A stretch of DNA of 64,000 nt from Oerskovia enterophila (GTDB taxonomy: Bacteria; Actinomycetota; Actinomycetes; Actinomycetales; Cellulomonadaceae): positions 1 through 64,000 of the forward strand of contig NZ_MAQA01000006.1 in NCBI RefSeq assembly GCF_001692445.1. Direction: 5' to 3'. Numbering within the stretch: position 1 is the first letter of the stretch; the number at the start of each line of letters is the position of its first letter. The notes under the pieces were generated by a model. That model was given only the letters and a program-made list of their open reading frames with translations, was not told the origin of the DNA and made no database searches. The position numbers and the translations under genes are program-made. Below are positions 32,273-44,289 of this stretch, piece after piece.

Positions 32273-34378
32273 GTGGCACACGACGTGCTGACCGACCTGA
32301 ACAAGGTCCGCAACATCGGCATCATGGCCCACATCGATGCCGGTAAGACCACGACCACCGAGCGCATCCTGTTCTACACCGGGGTGAACTACAAGATCGG
32401 TGAGACGCACGACGGCGCGTCGACGACCGACTGGATGGAGCAGGAGAAGGAGCGCGGCATCACGATCACGTCTGCCGCCGTGACCTGCTTCTGGAACAAG
32501 AACCAGATCAACATCATCGACACCCCGGGCCACGTGGACTTCACGGTCGAGGTCGAGCGCTCCCTGCGCGTGCTCGACGGCGCTGTTGCTGTCTTCGACG
32601 GCAAGGAGGGCGTCGAGCCCCAGTCCGAGACCGTCTGGCGCCAGGCCGACAAGTACAACGTCCCGCGCATCTGCTTCGTCAACAAGATGGACAAGCTCGG
32701 CGCGGACTTCTACTTCACGGTCGACACCATCGTGAACCGCCTCAAGGCCAAGCCGCTGGTCATCCAGCTGCCGATCGGCTCGGAGAGCGAGTTCACGGGC
32801 GTCGTCGACCTGCTCGAGATGCGCGCGCTCGTCTGGCGCGGCGAGACCAAGATGGGCGAGGCCTACGAGATCGAGGAGATCCCCGCGGACCTCCTCGAGA
32901 AGGCCAAGACCTACCGTGCCGAGCTCGTCGAGAACGTCGCCGAGGCCGACGAGGAGCTTCTCGAGAAGTACCTCAACGGTGAAGAGCTGACGATCGCGGA
33001 GATCAAGTCCGCGATCCGCAAGCTCACCGTCTCGGGCGAGGCCTTCCCCGTCCTGTGCGGCTCCGCGTTCAAGAACAAGGGCGTCCAGCCCATGCTCGAC
33101 GCGGTCATCGACTACCTCCCCTCGCCCCTCGACGTCCCGGCCATCAACGGTCACGACGTCAAGGACGAGGAGAAGATCGTCGAGCGCCACCCCGACGCCA
33201 CGGAGCCCTTCGCGGCCCTGGCGTTCAAGGTCGCCTCGCACCCGTTCTTCGGCAAGCTGACGTACGTCCGCGTCTACTCCGGCCAGGTCACGCCGGGCAC
33301 CCAGGTGCTCAACGCGACCAAGGGCAAGAAGGAGCGTCTGGGCAAGATCTTCCAGATGCACTCCAACAAGGAGAACGCGGTCGAGCTCGGCAGCGCCGGC
33401 CACATCTACGCGTTCATCGGCCTCAAGGACACGACGACCGGTGACACCCTGTGTGACATCGCGAACCCCGTGGTCCTCGAGTCGATGACCTTCCCGGAGC
33501 CCGTCATCGACGTGGCCATCGAGCCCAAGACGAAGGCCGACCAGGAGAAGCTCTCGGTCGCCATCCAGAAGCTCGCCGAGGAGGACCCGACCTTCCGCGT
33601 CAAGCTCGACGAGGAGACCGGCCAGACCGTCATCGGCGGCATGGGCGAGCTCCACCTCGACATCCTCGTCGACCGCATGCGTCGCGAGTTCAACGTCGAG
33701 GCGAACGTCGGCAAGCCGCAGGTCGCGTACCGCGAGACCATCCGCCGCGCGGCGGAGAAGATCGACTACACGCACAAGAAGCAGACCGGTGGTTCGGGTC
33801 AGTTCGCCAAGGTGCAGGTCACCTTCGAGCCTCTCGACCTGACCGAGGGCGGCGAGCTCTACGAGTTCAAGAACGCCGTCACCGGTGGTCGCATCCCGCG
33901 TGAGTACATCCCGTCGGTCGACGCTGGTATCCAGGCCGCCCTCCAGCTGGGTGTCCTCGCCGGCTTCCCGCTCGTGGGCGTGAAGGCTACGCTCATCGAC
34001 GGCGCGTACCATGATGTCGACTCCTCGGAGATGGCATTCAAGATTGCCGGCTCGATGGTCCTCAAGGAGGGCGTCAAGCGGGCGGACCCGGTTCTGCTGG
34101 AGCCGGTCATGGCGGTCGAGGTGCGTACGCCCGAGGAGTACATGGGCGACGTGATCGGTGACCTCAACTCTCGTCGCGGCATGATCCAGTCCATGGAGGA
34201 CGCGACGGGTGTCAAGGTCATCCGTGCTCAAGTACCGTTGTCCGAGATGTTCGGGTACATCGGCGACCTGCGGTCCAAGACCCAGGGTCGTGCTGTGTAC
34301 TCGATGTCATTCGACAGCTATGCCGAGGTCCCTCGGAACGTTGCCGAAGAGATCATCAAGAAGACCCGGGGCGAGTGA
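32273..34378 (+). CDS. fusA: Elongation factor G
   Basis: 701 residues. GTPase motifs [23 protein letters not shown] and NKMDKLG, then domains II to V (including [11 protein letters not shown]). It drives translocation on the ribosome and, with RRF, recycling. GTG start with AAGGGGAAG upstream. tuf follows after 118 nt. Confidence 0.98.
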   Translation: MAHDVLTDLNKVRNIGIMAHIDAGKTTTTERILFYTGVNYKIGETHDGASTTDWMEQEKERGITITSAAVTCFWNKNQINIIDTPGHVDFTVEVERSLRVLDGAVAVFDGKEGVEPQSETVWRQADKYNVPRICFVNKMDKLGADFYFTVDTIVNRLKAKPLVIQLPIGSESEFTGVVDLLEMRALVWRGETKMGEAYEIEEIPADLLEKAKTYRAELVENVAEADEELLEKYLNGEELTIAEIKSAIRKLTVSGEAFPVLCGSAFKNKGVQPMLDAVIDYLPSPLDVPAINGHDVKDEEKIVERHPDATEPFAALAFKVASHPFFGKLTYVRVYSGQVTPGTQVLNATKGKKERLGKIFQMHSNKENAVELGSAGHIYAFIGLKDTTTGDTLCDIANPVVLESMTFPEPVIDVAIEPKTKADQEKLSVAIQKLAEEDPTFRVKLDEETGQTVIGGMGELHLDILVDRMRREFNVEANVGKPQVAYRETIRRAAEKIDYTHKKQTGGSGQFAKVQVTFEPLDLTEGGELYEFKNAVTGGRIPREYIPSVDAGIQAALQLGVLAGFPLVGVKATLIDGAYHDVDSSEMAFKIAGSMVLKEGVKRADPVLLEPVMAVEVRTPEEYMGDVIGDLNSRRGMIQSMEDATGVKVIRAQVPLSEMFGYIGDLRSKTQGRAVYSMSFDSYAEVPRNVAEEIIKKTRGE

Positions 34379-34436
34379 GTCCCCACAGGTCGAAGACCCT
34401 GTAACAACCATCAACCTGTAGCGACCCGCACGCCCC

Positions 34437-34457
34437 GCAGATGTCTTGTGCATCTGC
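34437..34457 (+). other. Small hairpin before tuf
   Basis: GCAGATG (34437-34443) pairs with CATCTGC (34451-34457) in the fusA-tuf gap, 40 nt before the tuf start. tuf is commonly also expressed from its own promoter in this gap. Confidence 0.4.
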
Positions 34458-34496
34458 ATCGTTCGGCACAACTACCCAAGTCCCAGGAGGACCCCA

Positions 34497-35687
34497 GTGG
34501 CGAAGGCCAAGTTCGAGCGGACCAAGCCGCACGTCAATGTCGGCACCATCGGTCACGTCGACCACGGTAAGACGACCCTGACGGCAGCGATCTCCAAGGT
34601 GCTGCACGACAAGTACCCGGACGTGAACCCCGAGTTCAAGTTCGACGAGATCGACAAGGCTCCGGAAGAGAAGCAGCGCGGTATCACGATCAACATCGCG
34701 CACATCGAGTACGAGACGGAGAAGCGTCACTACGCTCACGTCGACGCTCCCGGGCACGCCGACTACATCAAGAACATGATCACCGGTGCCGCTCAGATGG
34801 ACGGCGCGATCCTCGTGGTCGCGGCGACCGACGGCCCCATGGCCCAGACGCGTGAGCACGTTCTGCTCGCCCGCCAGGTGGGTGTCCCCTACCTGCTGGT
34901 CGCGCTGAACAAGTCCGACATGGTCGAGGACGAGGAAATCCTCGAGCTCGTCGAGATGGAGGTGCGTGAGCTCCTCTCGTCGCAGGGCTTCGACGGCGAC
35001 GAGGCCCCCGTGGTCCGCGTCTCCGGTCTGAAGGCTCTCGAGGGCGACCCCGAGTGGGTCAAGTCCGTCGAGGCGCTCATGGAGGCCGTGGACGAGAACG
35101 TCCCCGAGCCCGTCCGTGAGCTCGACAAGCCCTTCCTCATGCCTGTCGAGGACGTCTTCACGATCACCGGTCGTGGCACCGTCGTCACCGGCAAGGTCGA
35201 GCGCGGCACCCTCGCGGTCAACTCCGAGGTCGAGATCGTCGGCATCCGCAACCCGCAGAAGACCACGGTCACGGGTATCGAGACGTTCCACAAGCAGATG
35301 GACGAGGCTCAGGCCGGCGACAACACCGGTCTGCTGCTCCGCGGCATCAAGCGCGAGGACGTCGAGCGCGGCCAGGTCGTCGTCAAGCCGGGTTCGATCA
35401 CCCCGCACACCGACTTCGAGGCTCAGGTCTACATCCTGGGCAAGGACGAGGGTGGGCGTCACAACCCGTTCTACTCGAACTACCGTCCGCAGTTCTACTT
35501 CCGCACCACGGACGTCACCGGCGTCATCACGCTGCCCGAGGGCACCGAGATGGTCATGCCTGGTGACAACACCGAGATGACGGTCGCGCTGATCCAGCCG
35601 ATCGCCATGGAGGAGGGCCTCGGCTTCGCCATCCGTGAGGGCGGCCGTACGGTCGGTTCGGGCCGTGTCACGAAGATCATCAAGTGA
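34497..35687 (+). CDS. tuf: Elongation factor Tu
   Basis: 396 residues. GTPase motifs [21 protein letters not shown] and NKSDM are followed by domains 2 and 3. It delivers aminoacyl-tRNA to the ribosome. I take GTG 34497, with AGGAGG 5 nt upstream and the family N-terminus [19 protein letters not shown], rather than the ATG at 34446. A perfect terminator follows. Confidence 0.98.
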   Translation: MAKAKFERTKPHVNVGTIGHVDHGKTTLTAAISKVLHDKYPDVNPEFKFDEIDKAPEEKQRGITINIAHIEYETEKRHYAHVDAPGHADYIKNMITGAAQMDGAILVVAATDGPMAQTREHVLLARQVGVPYLLVALNKSDMVEDEEILELVEMEVRELLSSQGFDGDEAPVVRVSGLKALEGDPEWVKSVEALMEAVDENVPEPVRELDKPFLMPVEDVFTITGRGTVVTGKVERGTLAVNSEVEIVGIRNPQKTTVTGIETFHKQMDEAQAGDNTGLLLRGIKREDVERGQVVVKPGSITPHTDFEAQVYILGKDEGGRHNPFYSNYRPQFYFRTTDVTGVITLPEGTEMVMPGDNTEMTVALIQPIAMEEGLGFAIREGGRTVGSGRVTKIIK

Positions 35688-35756
35688 TCTTCTGACCACC
35701 TGATCCACCCCGGCAGCTCCTGAGCCTCGCGCTCGGGGAGCCGGGAGGATTGACCG

Positions 35757-35790
35757 AAGGGCCCGGGTACCGCAAGGTACCCGGGCCCTT
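35757..35790. terminator. Terminator after tuf
   Basis: A perfect 15-bp stem AAGGGCCCGGGTACC/GGTACCCGGGCCCTT is closed by a GCAA tetraloop. On the plus strand it ends CCCTTCGTCG. Confidence 0.9.
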
Positions 35791-36704
35791 CGTCGTCCCC
35801 GGACGCCTGGCCGGCCGCGCCTGACCCCGACGCCGAGGGTGCGCCGCGACGCCGTCGTCCTCGCGTGCTGATGCCGGTGGACCTGATGTCGAAGGTCGAG
35901 CCGCCAGGGACCGCCTGCGGACGTCGAGTCGTCCGACGAGCCGGTGGGCGTCGTCGCTCCGTGCGGTCGCGGGGGAGAGGGCAGGGCGAGGCTCCATCGA
36001 GCGACTCACCGCCGGCCTGGGGTCGTGTCCGGTCGTGCGAGGCGCCTCGAGCGGGGGTGTGCGGGGCGGATCGGCAGGTTCCGGCGGTGTGATCTCCCAC
36101 CGATCTGGAATCTGGTGGGGGCGCCGTCGCGTCGCATCGATGCAGGTGAGGCGTGCGTGGGCGGTCCACGGTTCCCGGTGCCGGGCCGATCGCGGGTGTG
36201 AGGGCGGTCACTTCGTCCTGCGAGGCCCGTCCGGGCGGTTACCCTAGAAGGACCGACAAGCCCGCACTGCGCGTGAGCGTGTCGGTCGGAGCGTGGGGAC
36301 AGTCCCTCTGAGGGCAGAGTCACACGCACCATGATTGGTCTTCCACGGCTTCCTGTGGCAGACTGTTCAGGTTGCCTGTTACGGGTGCGCTCTTTCATGT
36401 GTCGAACAGTGTGTTGAACCGCTAAGCATGCGGACCTCGGTATTCCGGGGTTGCCGCGGGTTGAACTCTCTGTCGATACGGATCGAGGACCCCGCGGAGC
36501 TCAGGTTCTGCACAGGCTCGACAACGTTGTGAACGGCTGTGACGCCGTCGGGCGCCAGAAGTTGGCCCGATGCGTGAGCGGTTCACATATCCAACGGCCC
36601 TGCACCGTTCCTCGGTGCGTGCGCTGGGTAGGTCGCGATAGGCGACACGCCCGAGCGCGGGGGTCGGACAGCTAGCGGTTCGAGAGAGAGAGTCAGACGA
36701 CGCC
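35791..36704 (+). other. 914-bp gap between tuf and rpsJ, no convincing gene
   Basis: This is the longest gene-free stretch of the window. Short frames exist on both strands, but none combines a ribosome site with the strong third-position GC bias of the neighbours. It must contain the promoter and leader of the S10 operon. The sequence is less GC-rich towards 36300-36560. A GCCGTCGGGC sequence appears near 36548. A long untranslated leader or small RNA is possible. Confidence 0.5.
36335..36364 (+). promoter_or_regulatory. Candidate S10-operon promoter
   Basis: TTGGTC (36335-36340) and CAGACT (36359-36364) with an 18-bp spacer. If used, the rpsJ leader would be about 335 nt. TACCCT at 36239-36244 is another -10-like site further upstream. 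Confidence 0.35.
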
Positions 36705-37013
36705 ATGGCGGGACAGAAGATCCGCATCCGGCTCAAGTCCTACGACCACGAGGTGATTGACAGCTCGGCGCGCAAGATCGTCGACACTGTCACCCGCGCT
36801 GGTGCAACGGTCGTGGGCCCGGTGCCGCTGCCGACGGAGAAGAACGTCTTCTGCGTCATCCGGTCGCCTCACAAGTACAAGGACAGCCGCGAGCACTTCG
36901 AGATGCGCACGCACAAGCGGCTTATCGACATCATCGATCCCACTCCGAAGGCCGTCGACTCGCTCATGCGTCTCGACCTGCCTGCGGACGTGAACATCGA
37001 GATCAAGCTCTGA
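36705..37013 (+). CDS. rpsJ: 30S ribosomal protein S10 / NusE
   Basis: 102 residues. [21 protein letters not shown] is the family N-terminus and the long loop [20 protein letters not shown] is intact. Besides its 30S role it binds NusB in antitermination and NusG. First gene of the S10 cluster; rplC follows after 14 nt. Confidence 0.98.
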   Translation: MAGQKIRIRLKSYDHEVIDSSARKIVDTVTRAGATVVGPVPLPTEKNVFCVIRSPHKYKDSREHFEMRTHKRLIDIIDPTPKAVDSLMRLDLPADVNIEIKL

Positions 37014-37027
37014 GGCGGGAGGACAAC

Positions 37028-37690
37028 ATGACTACCCCCCAGCAGAACGAGCGGCCCGTCACGGCCGTGCTCGGCACGAAGCTCGGCATGACCCAGCTCT
37101 GGGACGAGGCCGGTCGCCTGGTTCCCGTCACGGTCGTTGCCGTGGGCACGAACGTCGTGACCCAGGTCCGTACCGACGAGGTCGACGGCTACAGCGCGGT
37201 CCAGCTGGCTGCAGGCCAGATCGACCCGCGCAAGGTCACGAAGCCCCTCAAGGGTCACTTCGAGAAGGCCGGCGTCACGCCGCGCCGTCACGTGACCGAG
37301 GTCCGCACGACCAACGCCGGTGAGTACACCCTCGGCCAGGAGATCACCGCGGAGGTCTTCACGGCCGGCGCGAAGGTCGACGTCCAGGGCACCACCAAGG
37401 GCAAGGGCACGGCCGGTGTCATGAAGCGTCACGGCTTCCACGGCGCGCCTGCCTCCCACGGTGCACACCGTAACCACCGCAAGCCTGGTTCGATCGGTGG
37501 GGCCTCGACCCCGGGTCGAGTCTTCAAGGGCGTGCGCATGGCTGGTCGCATGGGTTTCGACCAGCAGACCACGCAGAACCTGACCGTCCACGCGGTCGAC
37601 GCAGAGAAGGGTCTGCTGCTCGTCAAGGGCGCAGTGCCCGGCCCCAAGGGCGGCGTCGTCCTCGTGCGTAGCGCCGTGAAGGGAGCATGA
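37028..37690 (+). CDS. rplC: 50S ribosomal protein L3
   Basis: 220 residues. Begins with [16 protein letters not shown] and contains the extended loop [20 protein letters not shown] that reaches the peptidyl transferase centre. The plus-strand spacing to rpsJ is 14 nt with GGCGGGAGGA as ribosome site. Its TGA overlaps an ATG of rplD (ATGA). Confidence 0.97.
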   Translation: MTTPQQNERPVTAVLGTKLGMTQLWDEAGRLVPVTVVAVGTNVVTQVRTDEVDGYSAVQLAAGQIDPRKVTKPLKGHFEKAGVTPRRHVTEVRTTNAGEYTLGQEITAEVFTAGAKVDVQGTTKGKGTAGVMKRHGFHGAPASHGAHRNHRKPGSIGGASTPGRVFKGVRMAGRMGFDQQTTQNLTVHAVDAEKGLLLVKGAVPGPKGGVVLVRSAVKGA

Positions 37691-38397
37691 CACTCATGGC
37701 AGCTCTCACTGTTGACGTCCTCGACGCCACGGGCAAGAAGGCCGGCACCGCCGAGCTTCCCGCCGAGGTGTTCGACGTCCAGACGAACGTCCCGCTGATC
37801 CACCAGGTTGTCGTCGCGCAGCTCGCTGCAGCCCGTCAGGGCACGCACGACACCAAGAGCCGCGGCGAGGTCCGCGGTGGTGGACGCAAGCCGTACAAGC
37901 AGAAGGGCACCGGCCGCGCCCGTCAGGGTTCGACCCGTGCGCCTCAGTTCGCCGGCGGTGGGGTCGTTCACGGCCCGACGCCGCGCGACTACAGCCAGCG
38001 CACCCCCAAGAAGATGAAGGCTGCTGCCCTGCGCGGCGCCCTCTCCGACCGGGCTCGTGCAGGCCGTGTCCACGTCGTGTCCGGCTTCGGGATCGACGGC
38101 CAGCCGTCGACCAAGGCCGCGATCTCCTCGCTCGCCAACCTCTCTCCCCGCAAGCACGTGCTCGTGGTGCTGGAGCGCGGCGACGAGCTGACGAGCAAGT
38201 CGCTCCGCAACGCGGAGCAGGTGCACCTCCTGGTCGCTGACCAGCTGAACACCTACGACGTGCTGGTCTCCGACGACGTGGTCTTCACCGAGGGCGCACT
38301 CGCTGCGTTCCTCGCCGGACCCGCCACGGGCTCGTCGGTCAAGGCCGTCGCGTCCGAGTCGGAAGCAGCTGACGAGGCCGAGGAGGCCGCGAAGTGA
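37687..38397 (+). CDS. rplD: 50S ribosomal protein L4
   Basis: 236 residues from the ATG that overlaps the rplC stop. The Arg/Gly-rich internal loop [19 protein letters not shown] lines the exit tunnel. In enterobacteria L4 represses the S10 operon; that is not shown here. ATG 37696 (233 residues) has a better-spaced AAGGGAG site and may be the true start. The C-terminus has an acidic Ala/Glu tail. Confidence 0.95.
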   Translation: MTLMAALTVDVLDATGKKAGTAELPAEVFDVQTNVPLIHQVVVAQLAAARQGTHDTKSRGEVRGGGRKPYKQKGTGRARQGSTRAPQFAGGGVVHGPTPRDYSQRTPKKMKAAALRGALSDRARAGRVHVVSGFGIDGQPSTKAAISSLANLSPRKHVLVVLERGDELTSKSLRNAEQVHLLVADQLNTYDVLVSDDVVFTEGALAAFLAGPATGSSVKAVASESEAADEAEEAAK

Positions 38398-38696
38398 CCG
38401 CCGTGACGAAGGACCCCCGCGACATCCTGCTCGCGCCGGTGGTCTCCGAGAAGAGCTACGGGCTCCTCGACGAGGGTAAGTACACCTTCCTCGTGGACCC
38501 GCGGGCCAACAAGACCGAGATCAAGATCGCTGTCGAGCAGATCTTCTCGGTCAAGGTTGCCTCCGTGAACACGATCAACCGCAAGGGCAAGACCCGGCGG
38601 ACGCGTTTCGGACTGGGCAAGCGCAAGGACACCAAGCGTGCGATCATCACCCTCCGCGAGGGCACGATCGACATCTTCGGCGGGCCGGTCGGCTGA
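38394..38696 (+). CDS. rplW: 50S ribosomal protein L23
   Basis: 100 residues. [20 protein letters not shown] is the family start. L23 sits at the tunnel exit and docks trigger factor and SRP. The GTG overlaps the rplD TGA (GTGA), showing coupling. Confidence 0.97.
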   Translation: MTAVTKDPRDILLAPVVSEKSYGLLDEGKYTFLVDPRANKTEIKIAVEQIFSVKVASVNTINRKGKTRRTRFGLGKRKDTKRAIITLREGTIDIFGGPVG

Positions 38697-38729
38697 GGCC
38701 GGACGAGAGCAGATTGAGGACAGATCCCC

Positions 38730-39566
<837 letters not shown>

Positions 39567-39580
39567 TAGGAGCCTGACAG

Positions 39581-39862
39581 ATGCCACGCAGCCTGAAGAA
39601 GGGCCCCTTCGTCGATGGACACCTTCAGAAGAAGGTGGACGTCCAGAACGAGAAGGGGACCAAGAACGTCATCAAGACCTGGTCCCGTCGGTCGGTCATC
39701 ACGCCCGACTTCCTCGGTCACACTTTTGCCGTGCACGACGGACGCAAGCACACTCCGGTGTTCGTCACCGAGTCGATGGTTGGCCACAAGCTCGGCGAGT
39801 TCGCACCCACCCGGACCTTCCGCGGCCACGTGAAGGACGACAAGAAGGGCCGTCGTCGCTGA
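39581..39862 (+). CDS. rpsS: 30S ribosomal protein S19
   Basis: 93 residues. [19 protein letters not shown] and VYDGRKHTP-like [20 protein letters not shown] identify it. It contacts the A-site finger in the 30S head. 14 nt after rplB. Confidence 0.98.
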   Translation: MPRSLKKGPFVDGHLQKKVDVQNEKGTKNVIKTWSRRSVITPDFLGHTFAVHDGRKHTPVFVTESMVGHKLGEFAPTRTFRGHVKDDKKGRRR

Positions 39863-39932
39863 TCTGCGTGCAGACGCAGATCAAGAGACGACGACTCCGA
39901 ACGTCATGACGAGACAAGAAGGCAGGACAGCA

Positions 39933-40304
39933 ATGGAAGCCAAGGCGCAGGCGCGGTTCGTCCGTGTCACGCCCCAGAAGGCCCGGCGCGTCGTGGACCT
40001 CATCCGTGGCAAGCAGGCCACCGAGGCCGTCGCGGTGCTGAAGTTCGCACCGCAGGCCGCGAGTGAGCCCATCCGCAAGGTCGTGGAGAGCGCGATCGCG
40101 AACGCACGGGTGAAGGCCGACCGCGCGAGCGTGGCATTCGACGAGCAGGAGCTCGTCGTTGCCCAGGCGTTCGTGGACGAGGGCCCGACCCTCAAGCGGT
40201 TCCGGCCTCGCGCTCAGGGGCGCGCGAGCCAGATCCTCAAGCGGACGAGCCACATCACCGTGGTTCTCGTTCCGCGCGAAGACACGAAGGGAAGGGCCCG
40301 ATAG
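39933..40304 (+). CDS. rplV: 50S ribosomal protein L22
   Basis: 123 residues. The N-terminus [20 protein letters not shown] and the beta-hairpin that lines the exit tunnel near its constriction are intact. ATG 39933 with AGGACA upstream fits the family start better than ATG 39906. Its TAG overlaps the rpsC GTG by one base. Confidence 0.97.
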   Translation: MEAKAQARFVRVTPQKARRVVDLIRGKQATEAVAVLKFAPQAASEPIRKVVESAIANARVKADRASVAFDEQELVVAQAFVDEGPTLKRFRPRAQGRASQILKRTSHITVVLVPREDTKGRAR

Positions 40305-41146
40305 TGGGACAGAAGGTTCACCCGCACGGGTACCGCCTCGGCATCACCACCGACCACCGGTCGCGTTGGTTCGCCGACAGCACCAAGCCCGGACAGCGGT
40401 ACCGCGACTACGTCCGTGAGGACGTCCAGATCCGCAAGCTCATGGCCACGGGCCTCGAGCGTGCCGGCATCTCCAAGGTCGAGATCGAGCGCACCCGCGA
40501 CCGTGTTCGTGTGGACATCCACACCGCACGTCCGGGCATCGTCATCGGCCGCCGTGGCGCAGAGGCAGACCGCATCCGCGGCGAGCTCGAGAAGCTCACG
40601 GGCAAGCAGGTCCAGCTCAACATCCTCGAGGTCAAGAACGCTGAGATCGATGCTCAGCTCGTGGCCCAGGGGATCGCGGAGCAGCTCGCGAGCCGCGTGT
40701 CCTTCCGTCGTGCGATGCGCAAGGGCATGCAGTCCGCGCAGCGCGCCGGCGCCAAGGGCATCCGTGTCCAGTGCTCGGGTCGTCTCGGCGGCGCCGAGAT
40801 GAGCCGCTCGGAGTTCTACCGCGAAGGCCGTGTGCCGCTGCACACGCTCCGCGCGAACATCGACTACGGCTTCTTCGAGGCCCGCACCACCTTCGGCCGT
40901 ATCGGCGTCAAGGTGTGGATCTACAAGGGCGACATGACCGAGAAGGAGTTCGCTGCGCAGCAGGCGACCGCCGCTCCCCGCCAGGGCCGTGGTGGCCCCC
41001 GCGGTGGCGACCGTCCTGACCGTGGTGGAGACCGTCGCGGTGCTGGTCGTCGCAACGAGCGTCCGGCACAGTCCGAGGCACCTGCAGCTGCAGGGGCGGA
41101 GGCACCTGTCGCCGAGAAGGCTCCTGAGTCCGGAACGGAGGCCTGA
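40304..41146 (+). CDS. rpsC: 30S ribosomal protein S3
   Basis: 280 residues. The KH domain ([20 protein letters not shown]) and the C-terminal domain ([20 protein letters not shown]) are intact and form the mRNA entry side with helicase activity. From about residue 220 there is an extra Arg/Gly-rich then Ala/Glu/Pro-rich tail absent from the 233-residue E. coli protein. GTG start overlapping rplV. Confidence 0.97.
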   Translation: MGQKVHPHGYRLGITTDHRSRWFADSTKPGQRYRDYVREDVQIRKLMATGLERAGISKVEIERTRDRVRVDIHTARPGIVIGRRGAEADRIRGELEKLTGKQVQLNILEVKNAEIDAQLVAQGIAEQLASRVSFRRAMRKGMQSAQRAGAKGIRVQCSGRLGGAEMSRSEFYREGRVPLHTLRANIDYGFFEARTTFGRIGVKVWIYKGDMTEKEFAAQQATAAPRQGRGGPRGGDRPDRGGDRRGAGRRNERPAQSEAPAAAGAEAPVAEKAPESGTEA

Positions 41147-41148
41147 GC

Positions 41149-41568
41149 ATGCTGATCCCGCGCAGGCTGAAGCACCGCAAGCAGCACCACCCCTCGCGCT
41201 CCGGCGCCTCGAAGGGTGGCAACCAGATCGCGTTCGGCGAGTTCGGCATCCAGGCTCTCGAGCCTGCGTACGTCACGAACCGCCAGATCGAGGCTGCTCG
41301 TATCGCGATGACCCGCCACATCAAGCGAGGCGGAAAGGTCTGGATCAACATCTACCCGGACCGTCCGCTGACCAAGAAGCCGGCGGAGACCCGCATGGGT
41401 TCTGGTAAGGGTTCGCCCGAGTGGTGGATCTCCAACGTCAAGCCCGGCCGTATCATCTTCGAGCTGGCCGGTGTACCGGAGCCCCTGGCTCGCGAGGCCA
41501 TGCGCCGCGCGATCCACAAGCTCCCGATGAAGTGCCGTTTCGTGGTGCGCGAGGGTGGTGGCAACTGA
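41149..41568 (+). CDS. rplP: 50S ribosomal protein L16
   Basis: 139 residues. [19 protein letters not shown] and the Arg loop [11 protein letters not shown] near the A-site are family-typical. Two bases after rpsC; its TGA overlaps the rpmC ATG by one base. Confidence 0.98.
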   Translation: MLIPRRLKHRKQHHPSRSGASKGGNQIAFGEFGIQALEPAYVTNRQIEAARIAMTRHIKRGGKVWINIYPDRPLTKKPAETRMGSGKGSPEWWISNVKPGRIIFELAGVPEPLAREAMRRAIHKLPMKCRFVVREGGGN

Positions 41569-41807
41569 TGGCTATCGGAACCAAGGAACTGGGTTCGAGC
41601 GAGCTGGACACGTTCGATGACGAGAAGCTCGTCGCCGAGCTGAAGAAGGCCAAGGAGGAGCTTTTCAACCTCCGCTTCCAGTCGGCCACCGGTCAGCTGG
41701 AGAGCCACGGTCGCCTGAAGGCCGTGCGTCGCGACATCGCGCGGATCTACACGATCCTGCGTGAGCGCGAGCTCGGTATCCGTACCGCACCGAGCGTGAG
41801 TGAGTGA
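41568..41807 (+). CDS. rpmC: 50S ribosomal protein L29
   Basis: 79 residues, two helices: [20 protein letters not shown] and the typical [13 protein letters not shown] followed by [15 protein letters not shown]. It sits next to L23 at the tunnel exit. It starts at a TGATG junction with rplP, so earlier in-frame starts in rplP are not used. Confidence 0.96.
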   Translation: MAIGTKELGSSELDTFDDEKLVAELKKAKEELFNLRFQSATGQLESHGRLKAVRRDIARIYTILRERELGIRTAPSVSE

Positions 41808-41814
41808 GGCTGGA

Positions 41815-42117
41815 ATGAGCGAGAACGCAACGAACGCCGCACCGGTGACCGAGACGGCCGCTGACCAGCGCGCCAACCGCAAGACGCGGCGCGGCTACGT
41901 GGTGAGCGACAAGATGGACAAGACCGTCGTGATCGAGGTCGAGGACCGGGTCAAGCACCCGCTCTACGGCAAGGTCATCCGGCGCACGAGCAAGGTCAAG
42001 GTCCACGACGAGCAGAATGCTGCCGGCGTCGGTGACCTCGTCCTTATCATGGAGACCCGCCCGCTGTCCGCGACCAAGCGGTGGCGCCTGGTGGAGATCC
42101 TCGAGAAGGCCAAGTAG
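41815..42117 (+). CDS. rpsQ: 30S ribosomal protein S17
   Basis: 100 residues. The OB-fold core starts at [20 protein letters not shown] after an Ala/Thr-rich N-terminal leader of about 25 residues. ATG 41815 has GAGG 6 nt upstream; GTG 41800 is less likely. Last gene of this stretch before a 205-nt gap. Confidence 0.96.
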   Translation: MSENATNAAPVTETAADQRANRKTRRGYVVSDKMDKTVVIEVEDRVKHPLYGKVIRRTSKVKVHDEQNAAGVGDLVLIMETRPLSATKRWRLVEILEKAK

Positions 42118-42133
42118 GCCCTGCGGCCTACCA

Positions 42134-42167
42134 GGTCGTGACGGGCGGGGTCCCGCCCGTCACGACC
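42134..42167. other. Perfect 16-bp hairpin between rpsQ and rplN
   Basis: GGTCGTGACGGGCGGG pairs with CCCGCCCGTCACGACC around 2 nt at the S10/spc boundary. There is no T-run. It may be a bidirectional terminator or processing site, with a new promoter in the remaining 150 nt. Confidence 0.65.
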
Positions 42168-42322
42168 GGTCTCGGGCCGCACCAAGGTGCGGCAACCAGT
42201 AGACAGGGTGGCGGTACCCCGCCGCGCCTGGCCGGTTCACCCGCAAGGGACCCGGCACTGACAGCTATCCGTTCGGCAAGGCTCGCTCAGCGAGAACCGG
42301 CTCGACGACAGGAGTTCACTAC

Positions 42323-42691
42323 ATGATCCAGCAGGAGTCGCGACTTCGCGTCGCCGACAACACGGGTGCCAAGGAGATTCTCTGCATCCGTGTTCTCGGT
42401 GGTTCGGGCCGTCGCTACGCCGGAATCGGCGACGTCATCGTCGCAACCGTCAAGGACGCTATCCCCGGCGGCAACGTGAAGAAGGGCGATGTCGTGAAGG
42501 CGGTCATCGTCCGCACCGCCAAGGAGCGCCGTCGTCCGGACGGTTCCTACATCAAGTTTGACGAGAACGCGGCCGTGATCCTCAAGAACGACGGCGAGCC
42601 CCGTGGCACGCGCATCTTCGGCCCCGTGGGCCGCGAGCTGCGCGACAAGCGGTTCATGAAGATCATCTCGCTGGCTCCGGAGGTGCTCTGA
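42323..42691 (+). CDS. rplN: 50S ribosomal protein L14
   Basis: 122 residues, exactly the standard length. [20 protein letters not shown] and [14 protein letters not shown] identify it. It forms an intersubunit bridge and binds the silencing factor RsfS. First gene of the spc part. Confidence 0.98.
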   Translation: MIQQESRLRVADNTGAKEILCIRVLGGSGRRYAGIGDVIVATVKDAIPGGNVKKGDVVKAVIVRTAKERRRPDGSYIKFDENAAVILKNDGEPRGTRIFGPVGRELRDKRFMKIISLAPEVL

Positions 42692-42693
42692 AC

Positions 42694-43035
42694 ATGGCGA
42701 AGATCAAGAAGGGCGACCTGGTGGTCGTCATCTCTGGCAAGGACCGCACTCAGCAGGGTCGCGTGCTCGAGGTCCTCACGGACTCCGACCGCGTGATCGT
42801 CGAGGGCATCAACCGCGTCACGAAGCACACCAAGGTGGGTCAGTCCCAGCGTGGGACGCGTACCGGTGGCATCGAGGTCGTCGAGGCGCCGATCCACGTG
42901 AGCAACGTGATGGTCGTCGACCCGGAGACCAAGAAGGGCACCCGCGTCGGGTACCGCACCGAAGAGGTCGAGCGTGACGGCCGTACGCGTAACGTCCGCG
43001 TGCGCGTCGCCAAGCGTTCCGGTAAGGACATCTGA
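42694..43035 (+). CDS. rplX: 50S ribosomal protein L24
   Basis: 113 residues with a KOW motif ([20 protein letters not shown]). It starts 23S rRNA folding during assembly. Two bases after rplN; TGATG junction with rplE. Confidence 0.98.
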   Translation: MAKIKKGDLVVVISGKDRTQQGRVLEVLTDSDRVIVEGINRVTKHTKVGQSQRGTRTGGIEVVEAPIHVSNVMVVDPETKKGTRVGYRTEEVERDGRTRNVRVRVAKRSGKDI

Positions 43036-43607
43036 TGAGCACTGAACTGCAAGCCCCGGAGATCGCGCGTCTCAAGCAGCGCTACCGCGACGAGATCGTC
43101 GCCGGCCTCCTCGAGGAGTTCGGCCACGAGAACGTCAACCAGGTTGCACGACTGACGAAGATCGTCGTCAACATGGGTGTCGGCGACGCGGCCAAGGACT
43201 CGAAGCTCATCGAGGGTGCCATCCGCGACCTCTCGGCCATCACCGGCCAGAAGCCGCAGGTCACCAAGGCCCGCAAGTCCATCGCTCAGTTCAAGCTGCG
43301 TGAGGGCATGCCGATCGGCGCGCACGTCACGCTGCGCGGCGAGCGCATGTGGGAGTTCCTCGACCGCCTGCTGTCCATCGCGCTGCCGCGTATCCGCGAC
43401 TTCCGCGGCCTGTCGCCCAAGCAGTTCGACGGACACGGCAACTACACCTTCGGTCTCACGGAGCAGTCGATGTTCCACGAGATCGACCAGGACAAGATCG
43501 ATCGCGTCCGCGGTATGGACATCACGATCGTGACGACGGCGACGACCGATGACGAGGGCCGCTCCCTGCTGCGCCGTCTCGGCTTCCCCTTCAAGGAGCA
43601 GAACTGA
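43035..43607 (+). CDS. rplE: 50S ribosomal protein L5
   Basis: 190 residues. Contains [11 protein letters not shown], the [19 protein letters not shown] stretch and [19 protein letters not shown]. It binds 5S rRNA and contacts P-site tRNA. Confidence 0.98.
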   Translation: MSTELQAPEIARLKQRYRDEIVAGLLEEFGHENVNQVARLTKIVVNMGVGDAAKDSKLIEGAIRDLSAITGQKPQVTKARKSIAQFKLREGMPIGAHVTLRGERMWEFLDRLLSIALPRIRDFRGLSPKQFDGHGNYTFGLTEQSMFHEIDQDKIDRVRGMDITIVTTATTDDEGRSLLRRLGFPFKEQN

Positions 43608-43608
43608 T

Positions 43609-43794
43609 ATGGCGAAGAAGGCCCTGGTCAACAAGGCAGCCGCAAAGCCTAAGTTCGCGGTTCGCGCCTACACTCGCTGCCAGAAGTGCGGTCGCCCGCA
43701 CTCCGTGTACCGCAAGTTCGGCCTGTGCCGTATCTGCGTTCGCGAGATGGCACACCGTGGCGAGCTTCCCGGCGTCACCAAGAGCAGCTGGTAA
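43609..43794 (+). CDS. rpsZ: 30S ribosomal protein S14, zinc-binding type Z
   Basis: 61 residues with four cysteines, Cys24, Cys27, Cys40 and Cys43, forming a zinc ribbon. Short zinc-type S14 is usual in Actinobacteria; a zinc-free paralog often exists elsewhere for zinc starvation. ATG 43609 follows the rplE stop by 1 nt. Confidence 0.97.
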   Translation: MAKKALVNKAAAKPKFAVRAYTRCQKCGRPHSVYRKFGLCRICVREMAHRGELPGVTKSSW

Positions 43795-43810
43795 CAACTA
43801 CGTCGTAGGT

Positions 43811-43841
43811 CTGGCACGGTTCCCCTCGGGGAACCGGCCAG
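43811..43841 (+). other. Hairpin between rpsZ and rpsH
   Basis: CGGTTCCC-CTCG-GGGAACCG (43817-43836) with an outer CTGG/CCAG. No T-run. It lies in the 76-nt gap, in the position where S8 represses spc expression in enterobacteria. Confidence 0.5.
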
Positions 43842-43870
43842 ATACCCCGGCGAGGAAGGGCTGAAGCCCA

Positions 43871-44269
43871 ATGACGATGACCGACCCGATCGCAGACATG
43901 CTGACCCGTCTGCGTAACGCGAACTCGGCTTACCACGAGACGGTTCAGATGCCGTTCTCGAAGCTGAAGTCGCACATTGCTGAGATCCTGCAGGCCGAGG
44001 GCTACATCTCCGGCTGGACCGTCGAGGACGCCCCCGTGGGCAAGTACCTCACGATCCAGCTGAAGTTCGGCCCGAACCGTGAGCGCTCCCTTGCTGGTGT
44101 GCGCCGCGTGTCGAAGCCCGGCCTGCGTGTGTACGCGAAGTCGACCAACCTGCCCAAGGTTCTCGGTGGCCTCGGCGTGGCGATCCTGTCCACGTCCTCC
44201 GGCCTCCTGACCGACCGTCAGGCAGCCAAGAAGGGCGTGGGCGGAGAAGTCCTCGCCTACGTCTGGTAA
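43871..44269 (+). CDS. rpsH: 30S ribosomal protein S8
   Basis: 132 residues. [20 protein letters not shown] and the C-terminal [22 protein letters not shown] are typical. It binds helix 21 of 16S rRNA and in many bacteria represses the spc operon. ATG 43877 is a possible alternative start. Confidence 0.98.
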   Translation: MTMTDPIADMLTRLRNANSAYHETVQMPFSKLKSHIAEILQAEGYISGWTVEDAPVGKYLTIQLKFGPNRERSLAGVRRVSKPGLRVYAKSTNLPKVLGGLGVAILSTSSGLLTDRQAAKKGVGGEVLAYVW

Positions 44270-44289
44270 TCGGAAAGGAGAGATACGCC

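Noticed and set aside
31691-34231. An 846-codon open frame antisense to rpsG and fusA
   Set aside because: Shadow frame across two conserved genes.
35865-36675. Several 60-85 codon frames in the tuf-rpsJ gap
   Set aside because: No ribosome site with the right spacing, no recognisable family and no codon bias like the neighbours.
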